From Nocardioides jejuensis (lineage in GTDB: Bacteria; Actinomycetota; Actinomycetes; Propionibacteriales; Nocardioidaceae), in assembly GCF_004337475.1 (NCBI RefSeq), contig NZ_SJZJ01000005.1, positions 1 to 64,000 on the forward strand: a stretch of DNA of 64,000 bases. Reading direction: 5' to 3'. The notes below the pieces were generated by a model that was not told the origin of the DNA, searched no databases, and saw nothing but the letters and a program-made list of their open reading frames with translations. The translations under genes were made by a program, and so were the position numbers. Positions 42,635 to 49,973 of this stretch are shown one piece after another. Every line of letters begins with the position of its first letter. The first letter of the stretch is position 1.

Positions 42635-44104
42635 GTGACGTATCTCGCGGAACGTCCTGCGACGCTGCCGACTGGCGGGGAGATCCCGCTGGCCCGCCAG
42701 CTGCGCCGGGTCGTCGTGGCTGCGTTCCTGCTCGATGTCACGGTGCTGGCGACCGCTGCGCTCTTCGCTGCGGCGTTCTCCGCCTTCGTCCGTCCCCTGC
42801 TGCCGCCGGATGTCGCGGGCGGCGTCCGCCCGCTGCTCGTCGCTCCGCTGATCGGCGTGATCTGGCTGGGTTCGCTGCTCCTGCGTGGTGCCTACCGCCG
42901 ACGGATCCTCGGAGCCGGACACGAGGAGTTCCAGCTGGTCGTCACGAGCACCTGCGTCGCTGCGGGCGCGCTCGGGATCACGGCCTTCCTCGCTGACATC
43001 CAGGTCTCGCGCGCGTTCGTCGTCATGATGTTCGTCTTCGGCCTCGCCGCCCTGCCGGTCGGCCGCTACGGGCTCCGCAAGGTGGTGCACGGCCTGCGTC
43101 GCCGCGGCGCCCTCCTGACCCGCGTCATCGCGGTCTGCGAGCCGGGTGCGCTCGACGAGCTGGTCACGACGCTCGCGCGCACGCCGCAGCTCGGCTTCCA
43201 GGTCGTCGGCACGTGTGTGCCCGGCCTGTCCCGCGAGGCCGACGTCAGCCTGCCCGTCCCGCTCTTCGGTGGCGTCGACTCGATCGTCGAGGCGTGCGAG
43301 CTGACTGACGCCCACACGGTGCTCGTCGGCGGCGGTGGCACGTCCACCTCGCGTGCCCTGCGCCAGATCGGCTGGGAGCTCGAGGGGCGCAACGTCGACC
43401 TGGTCGTCGTTCCCTCGCTCATCGACGTCGCTGGCCCGCGCGTCCACATGCGGCACCTCGCCGGCCTGCCGCTCGTGCACATCGAGGAGCCGGGCGTACG
43501 GCGCGCCGGTGGCCTCGCCAAGCGTGCGTTCGACCTGGTCGTCGCCTCGCTCATGCTGCTCCTGCTCTCGCCGCTGATGATCGCGATCGCGCTGGCGGTC
43601 AAGCTCGGTGACGGCGGGCCGGTCTTCTTCCGTCAGGAGCGCACGGGCCGTAACGGCACGACGTTCAAGATGACGAAGTTCCGCTCGATGGTGGTCAACG
43701 CCGACGAGAAGCTCGCCGAGCTCAGCGACTTCAACGACGTCGACGACGTGCTGTTCAAGATGCGCAACGACCCCCGCGTGACCCGGATCGGCCGCCCGAT
43801 CCGCAAGTGGTCCATCGACGAGCTCCCGCAGCTCTTCGACGTGCTCCGCGGTGACATGTCGCTCGTCGGCCCTCGCCCGCCGCTGCCGCGCGAGGTGGAG
43901 CTCTACCCGCCCGAGATGCACCGACGCATGCTGGTGCGCCCCGGTCTGACGGGCCTGTGGCAGATCTCCGGCCGCTCCGACCTGCCGTTCGACGAGGCGG
44001 TCCGCATGGACCTCTACTACGTCGACAACTGGTCGATCGTCAGCGACGTGATCATCATGCTCAAGACCGCTCGTGCGGTCGTGCTGAGCCGCGGCGCCTA
44101 CTGA
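42635..44104 (+). CDS. Polyprenyl glycosylphosphotransferase (initiating sugar-1-P transferase)
   Basis: A 489-aa initiating enzyme that transfers a sugar phosphate from a nucleotide sugar to undecaprenyl phosphate. The N-terminal half has about four hydrophobic helices and a CoA-binding-like domain. The C-terminal catalytic domain starts with KRAFDLVVASLMLLLLSP, then has FKMTKFRSM, DELPQLFDVLRGDMSLVGPRP and VRPGLTGLWQISGRS. The architecture is the WbaP/CpsE type. The GTG start is divergent from the BY-kinase gene across 116 bp. It begins the lipid-linked pathway used by the glycosyltransferases at 24-38 kb. Confidence 0.93.
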   Translation: MTYLAERPATLPTGGEIPLARQLRRVVVAAFLLDVTVLATAALFAAAFSAFVRPLLPPDVAGGVRPLLVAPLIGVIWLGSLLLRGAYRRRILGAGHEEFQLVVTSTCVAAGALGITAFLADIQVSRAFVVMMFVFGLAALPVGRYGLRKVVHGLRRRGALLTRVIAVCEPGALDELVTTLARTPQLGFQVVGTCVPGLSREADVSLPVPLFGGVDSIVEACELTDAHTVLVGGGGTSTSRALRQIGWELEGRNVDLVVVPSLIDVAGPRVHMRHLAGLPLVHIEEPGVRRAGGLAKRAFDLVVASLMLLLLSPLMIAIALAVKLGDGGPVFFRQERTGRNGTTFKMTKFRSMVVNADEKLAELSDFNDVDDVLFKMRNDPRVTRIGRPIRKWSIDELPQLFDVLRGDMSLVGPRPPLPREVELYPPEMHRRMLVRPGLTGLWQISGRSDLPFDEAVRMDLYYVDNWSIVSDVIIMLKTARAVVLSRGAY

Positions 44105-44169
44105 CCGCAGCAGCTGGGGCAGGGCCCGCGGCCGGTTGATCTTCGGGGTGGGGCCTGTTTACTGGAGGC

Positions 44170-44262
44170 ATGTCTCGGGCCCTCACACGACTTCGCCGCC
44201 GTCTCCGCTGCTGGTATCGCTACCGCGATGCCTGCCCCCACATCGAGGGTTATCACTCGTGA
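44170..44262 (+). CDS. Possible 30-aa basic small protein
   Basis: The reading frame starts with ATG after GGAGG (44164-44168), but the spacing is very short. A promoter-like pair, TTGATC (44136-44141) and TTTACT (44158-44163), lies upstream. The peptide is basic and aromatic: MSRALTRLRR, RLRCWYRYRD, then ACPHIEGYHS. It has two Cys and two His residues. It is followed by a hairpin at 44270. It is not recognised and could be regulatory or spurious. Confidence 0.4.
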   Translation: MSRALTRLRRRLRCWYRYRDACPHIEGYHS

Positions 44263-44269
44263 CGGGCGC

Positions 44270-44289
44270 CGCTCGTCAGTAGACGAGCG
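44270..44289. terminator. Hairpin at the end of the DsrE gene
   Basis: CGCTCGTC-AGTA-GACGAGCG, an 8-bp stem overlapping the minus-strand DsrE stop codon. It may terminate the plus-strand small ORF or the DsrE transcript. Confidence 0.6.
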
Positions 44290-44635
44290 CCTGGACGCCG
44301 TCACCGAGGATCTCCTCGGTGAACACGGCCGCGCCAGCGATGCGTACGCCGGGGAGCAGGTCGTCGGCGGTGATCGAACGCCGGTCGGCGCACTGGGTGC
44401 AGACGGTCAGCTGACCGCCGGCGAGTACCGCGTCGCGCAGGTCCGCGAGCGGCGTGGCCAGCGGGAGCTCGAACGCCTCCGCGCGCCCCGCGACGCCGAA
44501 CCAGGCGGCCTCGCCCGTGAGCCAGAGGCCGACATCGGCACCGGCGGCGACGGCCGTGGCCGCCACCGTGAACGCCTGATTGCAACGCTCGGGGTCCTCG
44601 GGGCCGCAGGTGACCTTGATCCTCAGGGCTCGCAT
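44276..44635 (-). CDS. DsrE/DsrF-like sulfur-relay family protein
   Basis: A 119-aa protein of the DsrE-like fold. It opens with a strand (MRALRIKVTCGPEDPERCNQAF) followed by a Gly-rich helix (VAAGADVGLWLTGEAAWFGV), then TVCTQCADRRS with a CxxC that might carry sulfur. The family takes part in persulfide transfer and in some tRNA modification. Here it neighbours sulfur-related genes. The start is ATG. It is divergent from the FABP gene with a 39-bp gap. The sulfur relay role is inferred. Confidence 0.82.
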   Translation of the reverse strand: MRALRIKVTCGPEDPERCNQAFTVAATAVAAGADVGLWLTGEAAWFGVAGRAEAFELPLATPLADLRDAVLAGGQLTVCTQCADRRSITADDLLPGVRIAGAAVFTEEILGDGVQALVY

Positions 44636-44674
44636 GGCCCCAGCCTAGGCATGCTCGCCCGTAGACTCCGCGTC

Positions 44675-45190
44675 ATGGCGTTCGAGCTTCCTTCCGACCT
44701 GCACCCCGACATGGGCCCCGTGGCCTGGATGCTGGGCACGTGGCGCGGCAACGGCCACGGTGACTACTCGACGATCGATGCCTTCGAGTTCGGCCAGGAG
44801 CTGATCTTCACGCACGACGGGCGCCCGTTCTTCCACTACATGGCGCGCAGCTGGATCATCGACCCGGAGACGGGCGAGGAGGTCCGCAAGGCCGCTATCG
44901 AGACCGGCTTCCTGCGCTGCAAGCAGACCGGCATGGGCGTCGGCAAGGTCGAGTTCGTCCTGACGCACAACACCGGCATCGTCGAGGTCTGGATCGGCAA
45001 CGCCGAGGGCGGCAAGCTCGAGATCGTCACGGACGCGATCGGTGTCACCGAGACCGCGAAGCCGGTGCAGGGCGGCAAGCGCCTCTACGGCAACGTCGAG
45101 GGCGACCTGCTCTACGCCTACGACATGGCCGCGATGGACCAGCCGCTGCAGCCGCACCTGTGGGCCCGCCTGCAGCGCGCGAAGGGCTGA
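44675..45190 (+). CDS. Nitrobindin/FABP-like (DUF1794) protein
   Basis: A 171-aa beta-barrel protein of the heme-binding nitrobindin family. GTWRGNGHGDYS (about residues 21-32) is the family GTWxGxGxG motif. The conserved proximal His is likely in QPHLWARLQR near the C-terminus. These proteins bind ferric heme and react with NO or peroxynitrite; M. tuberculosis Rv0813c is a relative. The ATG follows TAGACT (44662-44667) by 7 nt, indicating a leaderless mRNA. It overlaps the Fur-family gene by one base (TGATG), so the two are coupled. Confidence 0.88.
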   Translation: MAFELPSDLHPDMGPVAWMLGTWRGNGHGDYSTIDAFEFGQELIFTHDGRPFFHYMARSWIIDPETGEEVRKAAIETGFLRCKQTGMGVGKVEFVLTHNTGIVEVWIGNAEGGKLEIVTDAIGVTETAKPVQGGKRLYGNVEGDLLYAYDMAAMDQPLQPHLWARLQRAKG

Positions 45191-45594
45191 TGGACCTCGG
45201 CGACCGGCTGAAGGGTGCCGGCAAGAGGCTGACCCCGCAGCGACGCCTGGTGCTCGAGGCCGTCGAGCGGCTCGGTCACGCCACTCCGGACGAGGTGTTG
45301 GCACAGGCCCGCGCGGCACAGCCGTCGTTGAGCCTGTCGACGGTCTATCGCAACCTCGAGGTACTCGAGGAGCTCGGCCTGGTGCGCCATGCCCACCTGA
45401 GCGACCGGGCTCCGACGTACCACTCGGTGGGTGGGCACGAGCACTTCCACCTGGTCTGTCGCACGTGCGGCGCGGTCATCTCCGTGGGGCCTGACCTGCT
45501 CGCTCCGCTGCTCCAGCGGCTCGACGCCGACCACGGTTTCGTGCCAGACGTCGGGCACCTGACGGTCTTCGGCACCTGCCGCGACTGCCGCTGA
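45190..45594 (+). CDS. Fur family metalloregulator
   Basis: A 134-aa Fur-like regulator. The winged helix includes LTPQRRLVLEAVERLGHATPDEV and LSTVYRNLEVLEELGLV. The dimerisation domain has HEHFHLVCRTCG with a CxxC and a second CRDC at the C-terminus, forming a structural zinc site as in Fur, Zur and PerR. The His-rich GGHEHFHL segment is the regulatory metal site. The metal (iron, zinc or manganese) cannot be decided by eye. It overlaps the upstream FABP gene by 1 nt. Confidence 0.9.
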   Translation: MDLGDRLKGAGKRLTPQRRLVLEAVERLGHATPDEVLAQARAAQPSLSLSTVYRNLEVLEELGLVRHAHLSDRAPTYHSVGGHEHFHLVCRTCGAVISVGPDLLAPLLQRLDADHGFVPDVGHLTVFGTCRDCR

Positions 45595-45722
45595 CCTGCC
45601 GCTGACCTGGGGCTGGCGGCCGCCCGACATGTCCGATGTGTGCGGACTCACGTGCTTGGACCTTGCAAGCCACTTGTCAAGAAACGTTGGATAGCGGGTG
45701 TAGCCAAGGTGTCCATCGGGGG

Positions 45723-46382
45723 ATGCTTCCGTCCCACGTAAGTGAGTGCCTCGTGCCGTTCCCTGTCGCCCTTCGTTCCCACCGCCTGGTGGCCGACGAG
45801 CTCTACCCGGTCGTGAATCCCGCCGGCTCCGAGCTTCCGGTCGTCCTGCGTGACGAGGACGGCGCGGTGCGGGACCTGCGGGCGCGTTCGCTGGCGATCC
45901 GCACGCAGCGTGAGGGCCACGTCCGCGACGGCATCGTCGTACGCCGGGGCGGGGTCGACGTCCTCGTGACCGACGCGCGCGTGATCCTCACGGGTGCGCG
46001 CCCGACGGCCGACAGCATCCTGGCCGGCCACGTGCGCCTCGACTGGATCGTCGCCGTCGGAGCCTGCGCGGGCCGCGGGCTCCTGCGCGGCGATGCGCTG
46101 CGCCTCGTCATCCAGCTGGACAACGGCGACTACCACGTCCTGACCCTGACGTTCGAGTCCGACATCGACGTGCACGAGCTCGCACAGGACATCGCTCGCC
46201 GTACGGCGCGGCACTGGCTCGCCACCGCCGCCTCGGCCCCGATGGTGTCCCGCTGGACGTCGCTCGGTGGCGCCGCGAAGATGACCGCGGAGCCGGGGGA
46301 GTTCGCGCTCTACTGGACCCCCGAGCACGTGCAGGTGGCGGACCCGGTCAGCTCGTACGAGCGCCTCGTCGTTCCTGCCTGA
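45723..46382 (+). CDS. Hypothetical protein (219 aa)
   Basis: Unrecognised. It is soluble and appears to be mixed alpha/beta: RSLAIRTQREGHVRDGIVVRRGGVDVLVTDARVIL, then LRGDALRLVIQLDNGDYHVLTLTF suggest a beta-barrel or PH-like region near the middle. The C-terminal EFALYWTPEHVQVADPVSSYERLVVP has a WTPEHV-type stretch. The ATG at 45723 is preceded by GGGGG; a GTG at 45753 (209 aa) is a good alternative. A TTGTCA (45674-45679) may be a -35 box, with no convincing -10. It stands alone between the Fur and YgfZ genes. Confidence 0.6.
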   Translation: MLPSHVSECLVPFPVALRSHRLVADELYPVVNPAGSELPVVLRDEDGAVRDLRARSLAIRTQREGHVRDGIVVRRGGVDVLVTDARVILTGARPTADSILAGHVRLDWIVAVGACAGRGLLRGDALRLVIQLDNGDYHVLTLTFESDIDVHELAQDIARRTARHWLATAASAPMVSRWTSLGGAAKMTAEPGEFALYWTPEHVQVADPVSSYERLVVPA

Positions 46383-46404
46383 ACCCCGCCCGTAGGCTTG
46401 TCGG

Positions 46405-47391
46405 GTGAGTGACATCCCGAAGAGCCCGCTTCTCGCCCTGCCCGGCGCGGTCGCCGGCGACGGCATCGATGCGCCCGTGGCAGCGCACTACGGCTCCTTC
46501 AACGCCGAGCAGCGGCGGCTCGCGGGTGGCGACGGGTTCGTCGATCTCTCGCACCGCGACGTGGTCCGGATCTCCGGGCCCGAGCGGCTCGCGTGGCTGC
46601 ACAACCTGACGACGCAGCAGTTCACCGATCTGCCCGCAGGTCGCTGGGTGACGGCGCTGATCCTCAGCCCCCAGGGGCACGTCGAGCACGCCTTCACCGG
46701 CGTCGACGACGGCGAGGCCTTCGTCGCGCACACCGAGCCGGGCGCCGGTGAGGCGCTCCGAGCGTTCCTCGGCCGGATGATCTTCATGACCCGCGTCGAG
46801 GTCGATGACGCCACCGACGAGCTCGCCGTCGCCTGGCGGGCAACCGGCTCCGGCGAGGGCAAGTACGAGTTCGTGCCGCGCGACCGCCTGACGTCGTACG
46901 CCGAGGCGGCCGGGCCCGCTGCCGGCATGTGGGCCTTCGAGGCCCTCCGGATCGAGCGCGGTGAGCCGCGCCTGGGCCTGGACACCGATCACCGCACGAT
47001 CCCCAACGAGGTCGGCTGGGTGCCGGCCGCGTCCGTGGCGGGCGTGCTGGGAGAGGCGGCCGTCCACCTCGAGAAGGGCTGCTACCGCGGTCAGGAGACG
47101 GTCGCGCGCGTCCACACGCTGGGCCGTCCGCCGCGTCGGCTGGTCCTGCTCCACCTCGACGGATCCGAGAACCGCCTGCCCGCCGCCGGCTCGCCGCTGC
47201 TGTACGGCGACAAGGAGGTCGGTGTGGTCGGCACGTCGGCCCGTCACCACGAGCTCGGCCCGATCGCCCTGGCCCTGGTCAAGCGCAACGTGCCGGTCGA
47301 CGCCGCGCTGAGCGTCGACGGCATGCCGGCGGCCCAGGAAGTCGTCGTGGACCCGGAGATCGGGCTCCACGTCCGACCCAATCTGCGCTGA
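46405..47391 (+). CDS. ygfZ: Folate-binding YgfZ-like protein (Fe-S cluster repair)
   Basis: A 328-aa GcvT-related protein. The family signature KGCYRGQETVARVHTLGRPPRRLV contains the conserved Cys (KGCYxGQE). The N-terminal part includes ERLAWLHNLTTQQF. YgfZ-type proteins bind tetrahydrofolate and help maintain certain iron-sulfur enzymes; M. tuberculosis Rv0811c is a probable relative. The GTG start follows TAGGCT (46393-46398) by 6 nt with no RBS, so it is likely leaderless. Confidence 0.9.
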   Translation: MSDIPKSPLLALPGAVAGDGIDAPVAAHYGSFNAEQRRLAGGDGFVDLSHRDVVRISGPERLAWLHNLTTQQFTDLPAGRWVTALILSPQGHVEHAFTGVDDGEAFVAHTEPGAGEALRAFLGRMIFMTRVEVDDATDELAVAWRATGSGEGKYEFVPRDRLTSYAEAAGPAAGMWAFEALRIERGEPRLGLDTDHRTIPNEVGWVPAASVAGVLGEAAVHLEKGCYRGQETVARVHTLGRPPRRLVLLHLDGSENRLPAAGSPLLYGDKEVGVVGTSARHHELGPIALALVKRNVPVDAALSVDGMPAAQEVVVDPEIGLHVRPNLR

Positions 47392-47507
47392 CGGCCTAAC
47401 GTGACAGCCTCCTGAACGTTGTGCCACTACCCGGCCAACCCGCCCAAGTGGGCCGTAGGCTGGGTCCAGCACATGTGACGGGGAAGACAGTGAAGGAACA
47501 GGCTTCG

Positions 47508-47915
47508 ATGGTGACCGACTACGCCGAGCGCCCGTGGGGTTCGTGGCACACGATCGACGAGTCTGCGGGCTACAAGGTCAAGCGCATCCACGTGAAGCCC
47601 GGTCAGCGCCTGAGCTACCAGACGCACAAGCACCGTTCCGAGCACTGGGTCGTCATCTTCGGCATCGCGACCTGTGTGGTCGACGGCAAGGAGGTCGTCG
47701 CCGGTCCCGGTGAGTCGATCGACGTCGCCCAGGGTGCTGCGCACCGGATCACCAACCAGCACGCCGAGGAGCTCGTGATCATCGAGGTCCAGCGCGGTGC
47801 CTACACCGGTGAGGACGACATCCTGCGCCTCGAGGACGACTACGGCCGCTGCGAGTGCGACGACGACCACGGTGACGGCACCGTCGCGATCCACGCGGCG
47901 TCGGCTTCTGCCTGA
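47508..47915 (+). CDS. Mannose-6-phosphate isomerase type II C-terminal-like cupin
   Basis: A 135-aa cupin resembling the isomerase domain of bifunctional mannose-1-phosphate guanylyltransferase/mannose-6-phosphate isomerases. It has ERPWGSWHTID, the cupin metal motif HKHRSEHWVV, and GESIDVAQGAAHRITN. It could interconvert fructose-6-P and mannose-6-P for GDP-mannose, feeding the epimerase of the glycan locus. A conserved Cys-Glu-Cys lies near the end. The ATG at 47508 was chosen; a GTG at 47490 with GGGGAAG upstream is plausible and would add six residues. Confidence 0.82.
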   Translation: MVTDYAERPWGSWHTIDESAGYKVKRIHVKPGQRLSYQTHKHRSEHWVVIFGIATCVVDGKEVVAGPGESIDVAQGAAHRITNQHAEELVIIEVQRGAYTGEDDILRLEDDYGRCECDDDHGDGTVAIHAASASA

Positions 47916-47943
47916 CGTCTCGGGCCGCTCCCGGCTCGCCGGG

Positions 47944-49098
47944 ATGGACGGCCTGCGCGGGGTCGGTGCCTTCGCGATCGTCATCGCGCACGTCTGGCTC
48001 AACCTCGGCAGCGCGGCACCGCTCGGACGGCTCCCGTCACTGATCCAGCGCGCGCCGCTGTTCCTGGTGATGTTCTTCGTCCTCTCGGCCTTCCTGCTGT
48101 ACCGGCCGTTCGTGGCTGCCGGACTCACGGGGCGACCCGCACGGGTCAGGCGGTACGCCGCCAACCGGGTGCGGCGGATCGTGCCGGCGTACCTGCTGGT
48201 GCTGGGGGTGTCGGGCTTCGTGGTGGGTGCGGCGACCGTGGCGCCGTTCCGGGTCGACGCCGGCATGCCCCCGACGCTCCCCGAGACCGGCTGGCTCTGG
48301 ACCCACCCAGCGCTGACGCTGGTCAACGGTTCGCTGCTGCAGACGCTGCTGCCCGGCACGGTGATGACCGGGATCGGGCCGGCCTGGACGCTGACCGTCG
48401 AGCTCTGCTTCTACCTGCTGCTCCCGGTGCTCGCCGGGCTCGCCTTCGCGGTGGGCACGCGGCGCCTCGGCGTACCTGCGGGGGTGACGGCGTGGGCCGG
48501 ACCCGCGCTGCTCCTGGTGACCGGTCTCGTGACCAAGTGGATCCACGTGCACGTCGTGCTGGCCGGGATGACGCCCGTCGAGGCGTTCTTCGCCGACTGG
48601 GGACCGACCTGGCAGGCGGTCTTCGCGCGCTCGGTGCTGGTCAAGGCCGACCTGCTGGGCATCGGGATGGCGTGCGCCGTGCTCCTGGTGCGCTGGCGTG
48701 GCACCTCCCGTACGCCGCTCCGGCTCGCCGCGATCGCCGGGCTCGTGCTCGGTGGCCTGCTCGTCGCCGCACTGCTGCCGACCTGGTACGACACCGGCTG
48801 GGGTCTCTTCTGGGCCGGGGTGATCCTGCTGATCGCCACCCGGCCGCCGGGGCCGGGGCTGGGGCGTGTGGCGGGCTTCTTCGCCTGGCGTCCGGTGCAC
48901 TGGGCGGGCGAGGTCTCGTACAGCGTCTACCTCTGGCACCTACCGGTGATCCTCGTGCTCGCGCGCGCCGGGTGGACCGCGCCGCAGACCAGTGCCGGCT
49001 TTGCGCTCAACTGCGCCGTGGTCGTCGCAGTGACCTACGCGCTCGCCCACCTGACCTGGTGCTTCGTCGAGCGACCGGTGCTGCGCAGGGCGCGCTGA
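47944..49098 (+). CDS. Acyltransferase-3 family membrane O-acyltransferase
   Basis: A polytopic membrane protein of at least 384 aa with about 10 helices. MDGLRGVGAFAIVIAHVWLN is the family's N-terminal signature, with the catalytic-type His in AHVW. FYLLLPVLAGLAF and EVSYSVYLWHLPVILV are further acyltransferase-3 marks. It transfers acyl groups to extracytoplasmic sugars or lipids. The true start may be up to 24 codons upstream (a GTG at 47872 within the cupin gene), since relatives have residues before DGLRG; ATG 47944 is conservative. It follows the cupin gene by 28 nt. Confidence 0.85.
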   Translation: MDGLRGVGAFAIVIAHVWLNLGSAAPLGRLPSLIQRAPLFLVMFFVLSAFLLYRPFVAAGLTGRPARVRRYAANRVRRIVPAYLLVLGVSGFVVGAATVAPFRVDAGMPPTLPETGWLWTHPALTLVNGSLLQTLLPGTVMTGIGPAWTLTVELCFYLLLPVLAGLAFAVGTRRLGVPAGVTAWAGPALLLVTGLVTKWIHVHVVLAGMTPVEAFFADWGPTWQAVFARSVLVKADLLGIGMACAVLLVRWRGTSRTPLRLAAIAGLVLGGLLVAALLPTWYDTGWGLFWAGVILLIATRPPGPGLGRVAGFFAWRPVHWAGEVSYSVYLWHLPVILVLARAGWTAPQTSAGFALNCAVVVAVTYALAHLTWCFVERPVLRRAR

Positions 49099-49182
49099 CA
49101 AACCTGTGGTGGAGACGAGCAGCCCGGCGGCACCGACACGGCTGTGTTGCCATAGGCCGCTTTCTCGGTGGGCCCTCTAACG

Positions 49183-49212
49183 GTGACTGCGACACAGGTG
49201 TATCGCAGTCAC
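49183..49212. terminator. 10-bp hairpin between convergent genes
   Basis: GTGACTGCGA (49183-49192) and TCGCAGTCAC (49203-49212) with a 10-nt loop. It lies between the acyltransferase stop (49098) and the FHA-like gene stop (49265). Confidence 0.7.
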
Positions 49213-49264
49213 ACGTAGCGCCACCCCTGTGATGACGGGTGCTTGGCGGCACATGCGTGTCGCA

Positions 49265-49969
49265 TCAGACGTTGTCCGGGTTGTCGTCCAGCGAGTCGAG
49301 CCAGACCAGGTCCTCGATCGTGACCAGGCGGGCCGCGAGCGCGTACTCCACGAGCCGGACGCGGCGGTTGCTCGCGGTGCGGTCGGTGCTGCCGACGAGG
49401 CCGCGGACGCCCATCTTCGCCAGCTTCTCGCAGACGTTGTCGAGCTTGCGGTTGAACTTCGTGGTCGTCCATCCGAGCCGCTCCGCCGCAGTGCGCGAGT
49501 GCGGGATGGCGCCGGCGCCGCGGTTGCCGCGGCGCAGGATGTCCTCCGCCAGGGCGAGGATCAGCAGGCGCTGGTCGGGGGTGAAGCTCACCCGGCCCAT
49601 CGTGGTCGCGCCGTCGCCGGCCTGCTCCTCCACCGCGGTGGAGAACGGCGCAGCGTCCTGCGAGACGTCGAGCTCGTACGTCGTCGGGCCGGCCGTGAAC
49701 CAGACGACGCAGTGCGGGAAGACGAGGGGCACGCGCGCGCCGGGGGAGAGCCAGGTCTGCACGAGGCCGTGTGCGTCGGCGATCGTCGCGGTGAGCGCGT
49801 TGCCGACGTTGGCGAGCCAGAGCAGCCCGTCGACGTAGGTGAACTCGAGGAAGCGGCGGTGCAGGTAGGGGTTGTCGTCGATGACGAGATCGCCCTCGCG
49901 TCCGACGCAGACCTGGGCGTCAGCAGTGACCTCGTGGATCTCGCCGCAGTAGTCGACCGTTGCCTTCAC
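49265..49969 (-). CDS. FHA-like N-terminal / HTH C-terminal protein
   Basis: A 234-aa protein. The N-terminal 95 residues look FHA-like: CVGREGDLVIDDNPYLHRRFLEF resembles the GR-x-L-DD-xx-hR pattern of forkhead-associated domains, but the usual SRxH motif is altered to LHRR. The C-terminal half includes RLLILALAEDILRR and SRTAAERLGWTTTKFNRKLDNVCEKL, an apparent helix-turn-helix. The combination suggests a phospho-responsive transcription factor. It sits 4 nt after the Ser/Thr kinase gene, with GAGGTGAT before the GTG, so it should be the operon's output gene. FHA assignment is tentative. Confidence 0.7.
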   Translation of the reverse strand: MKATVDYCGEIHEVTADAQVCVGREGDLVIDDNPYLHRRFLEFTYVDGLLWLANVGNALTATIADAHGLVQTWLSPGARVPLVFPHCVVWFTAGPTTYELDVSQDAAPFSTAVEEQAGDGATTMGRVSFTPDQRLLILALAEDILRRGNRGAGAIPHSRTAAERLGWTTTKFNRKLDNVCEKLAKMGVRGLVGSTDRTASNRRVRLVEYALAARLVTIEDLVWLDSLDDNPDNV

Positions 49970-49973
49970 CGGA

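Noticed and set aside
45595-45722. tRNA or small RNA gene in the gap after the Fur-family gene
   Set aside because: No cloverleaf or strong hairpin is visible; only a possible -35 box is present.
47797-47943. Long N-terminal extension of the acyltransferase-3 gene within the cupin gene
   Set aside because: The residues are Thr/Arg/Ala low-complexity out-of-frame translation of the cupin. A shorter extension from GTG 47872 remains possible.
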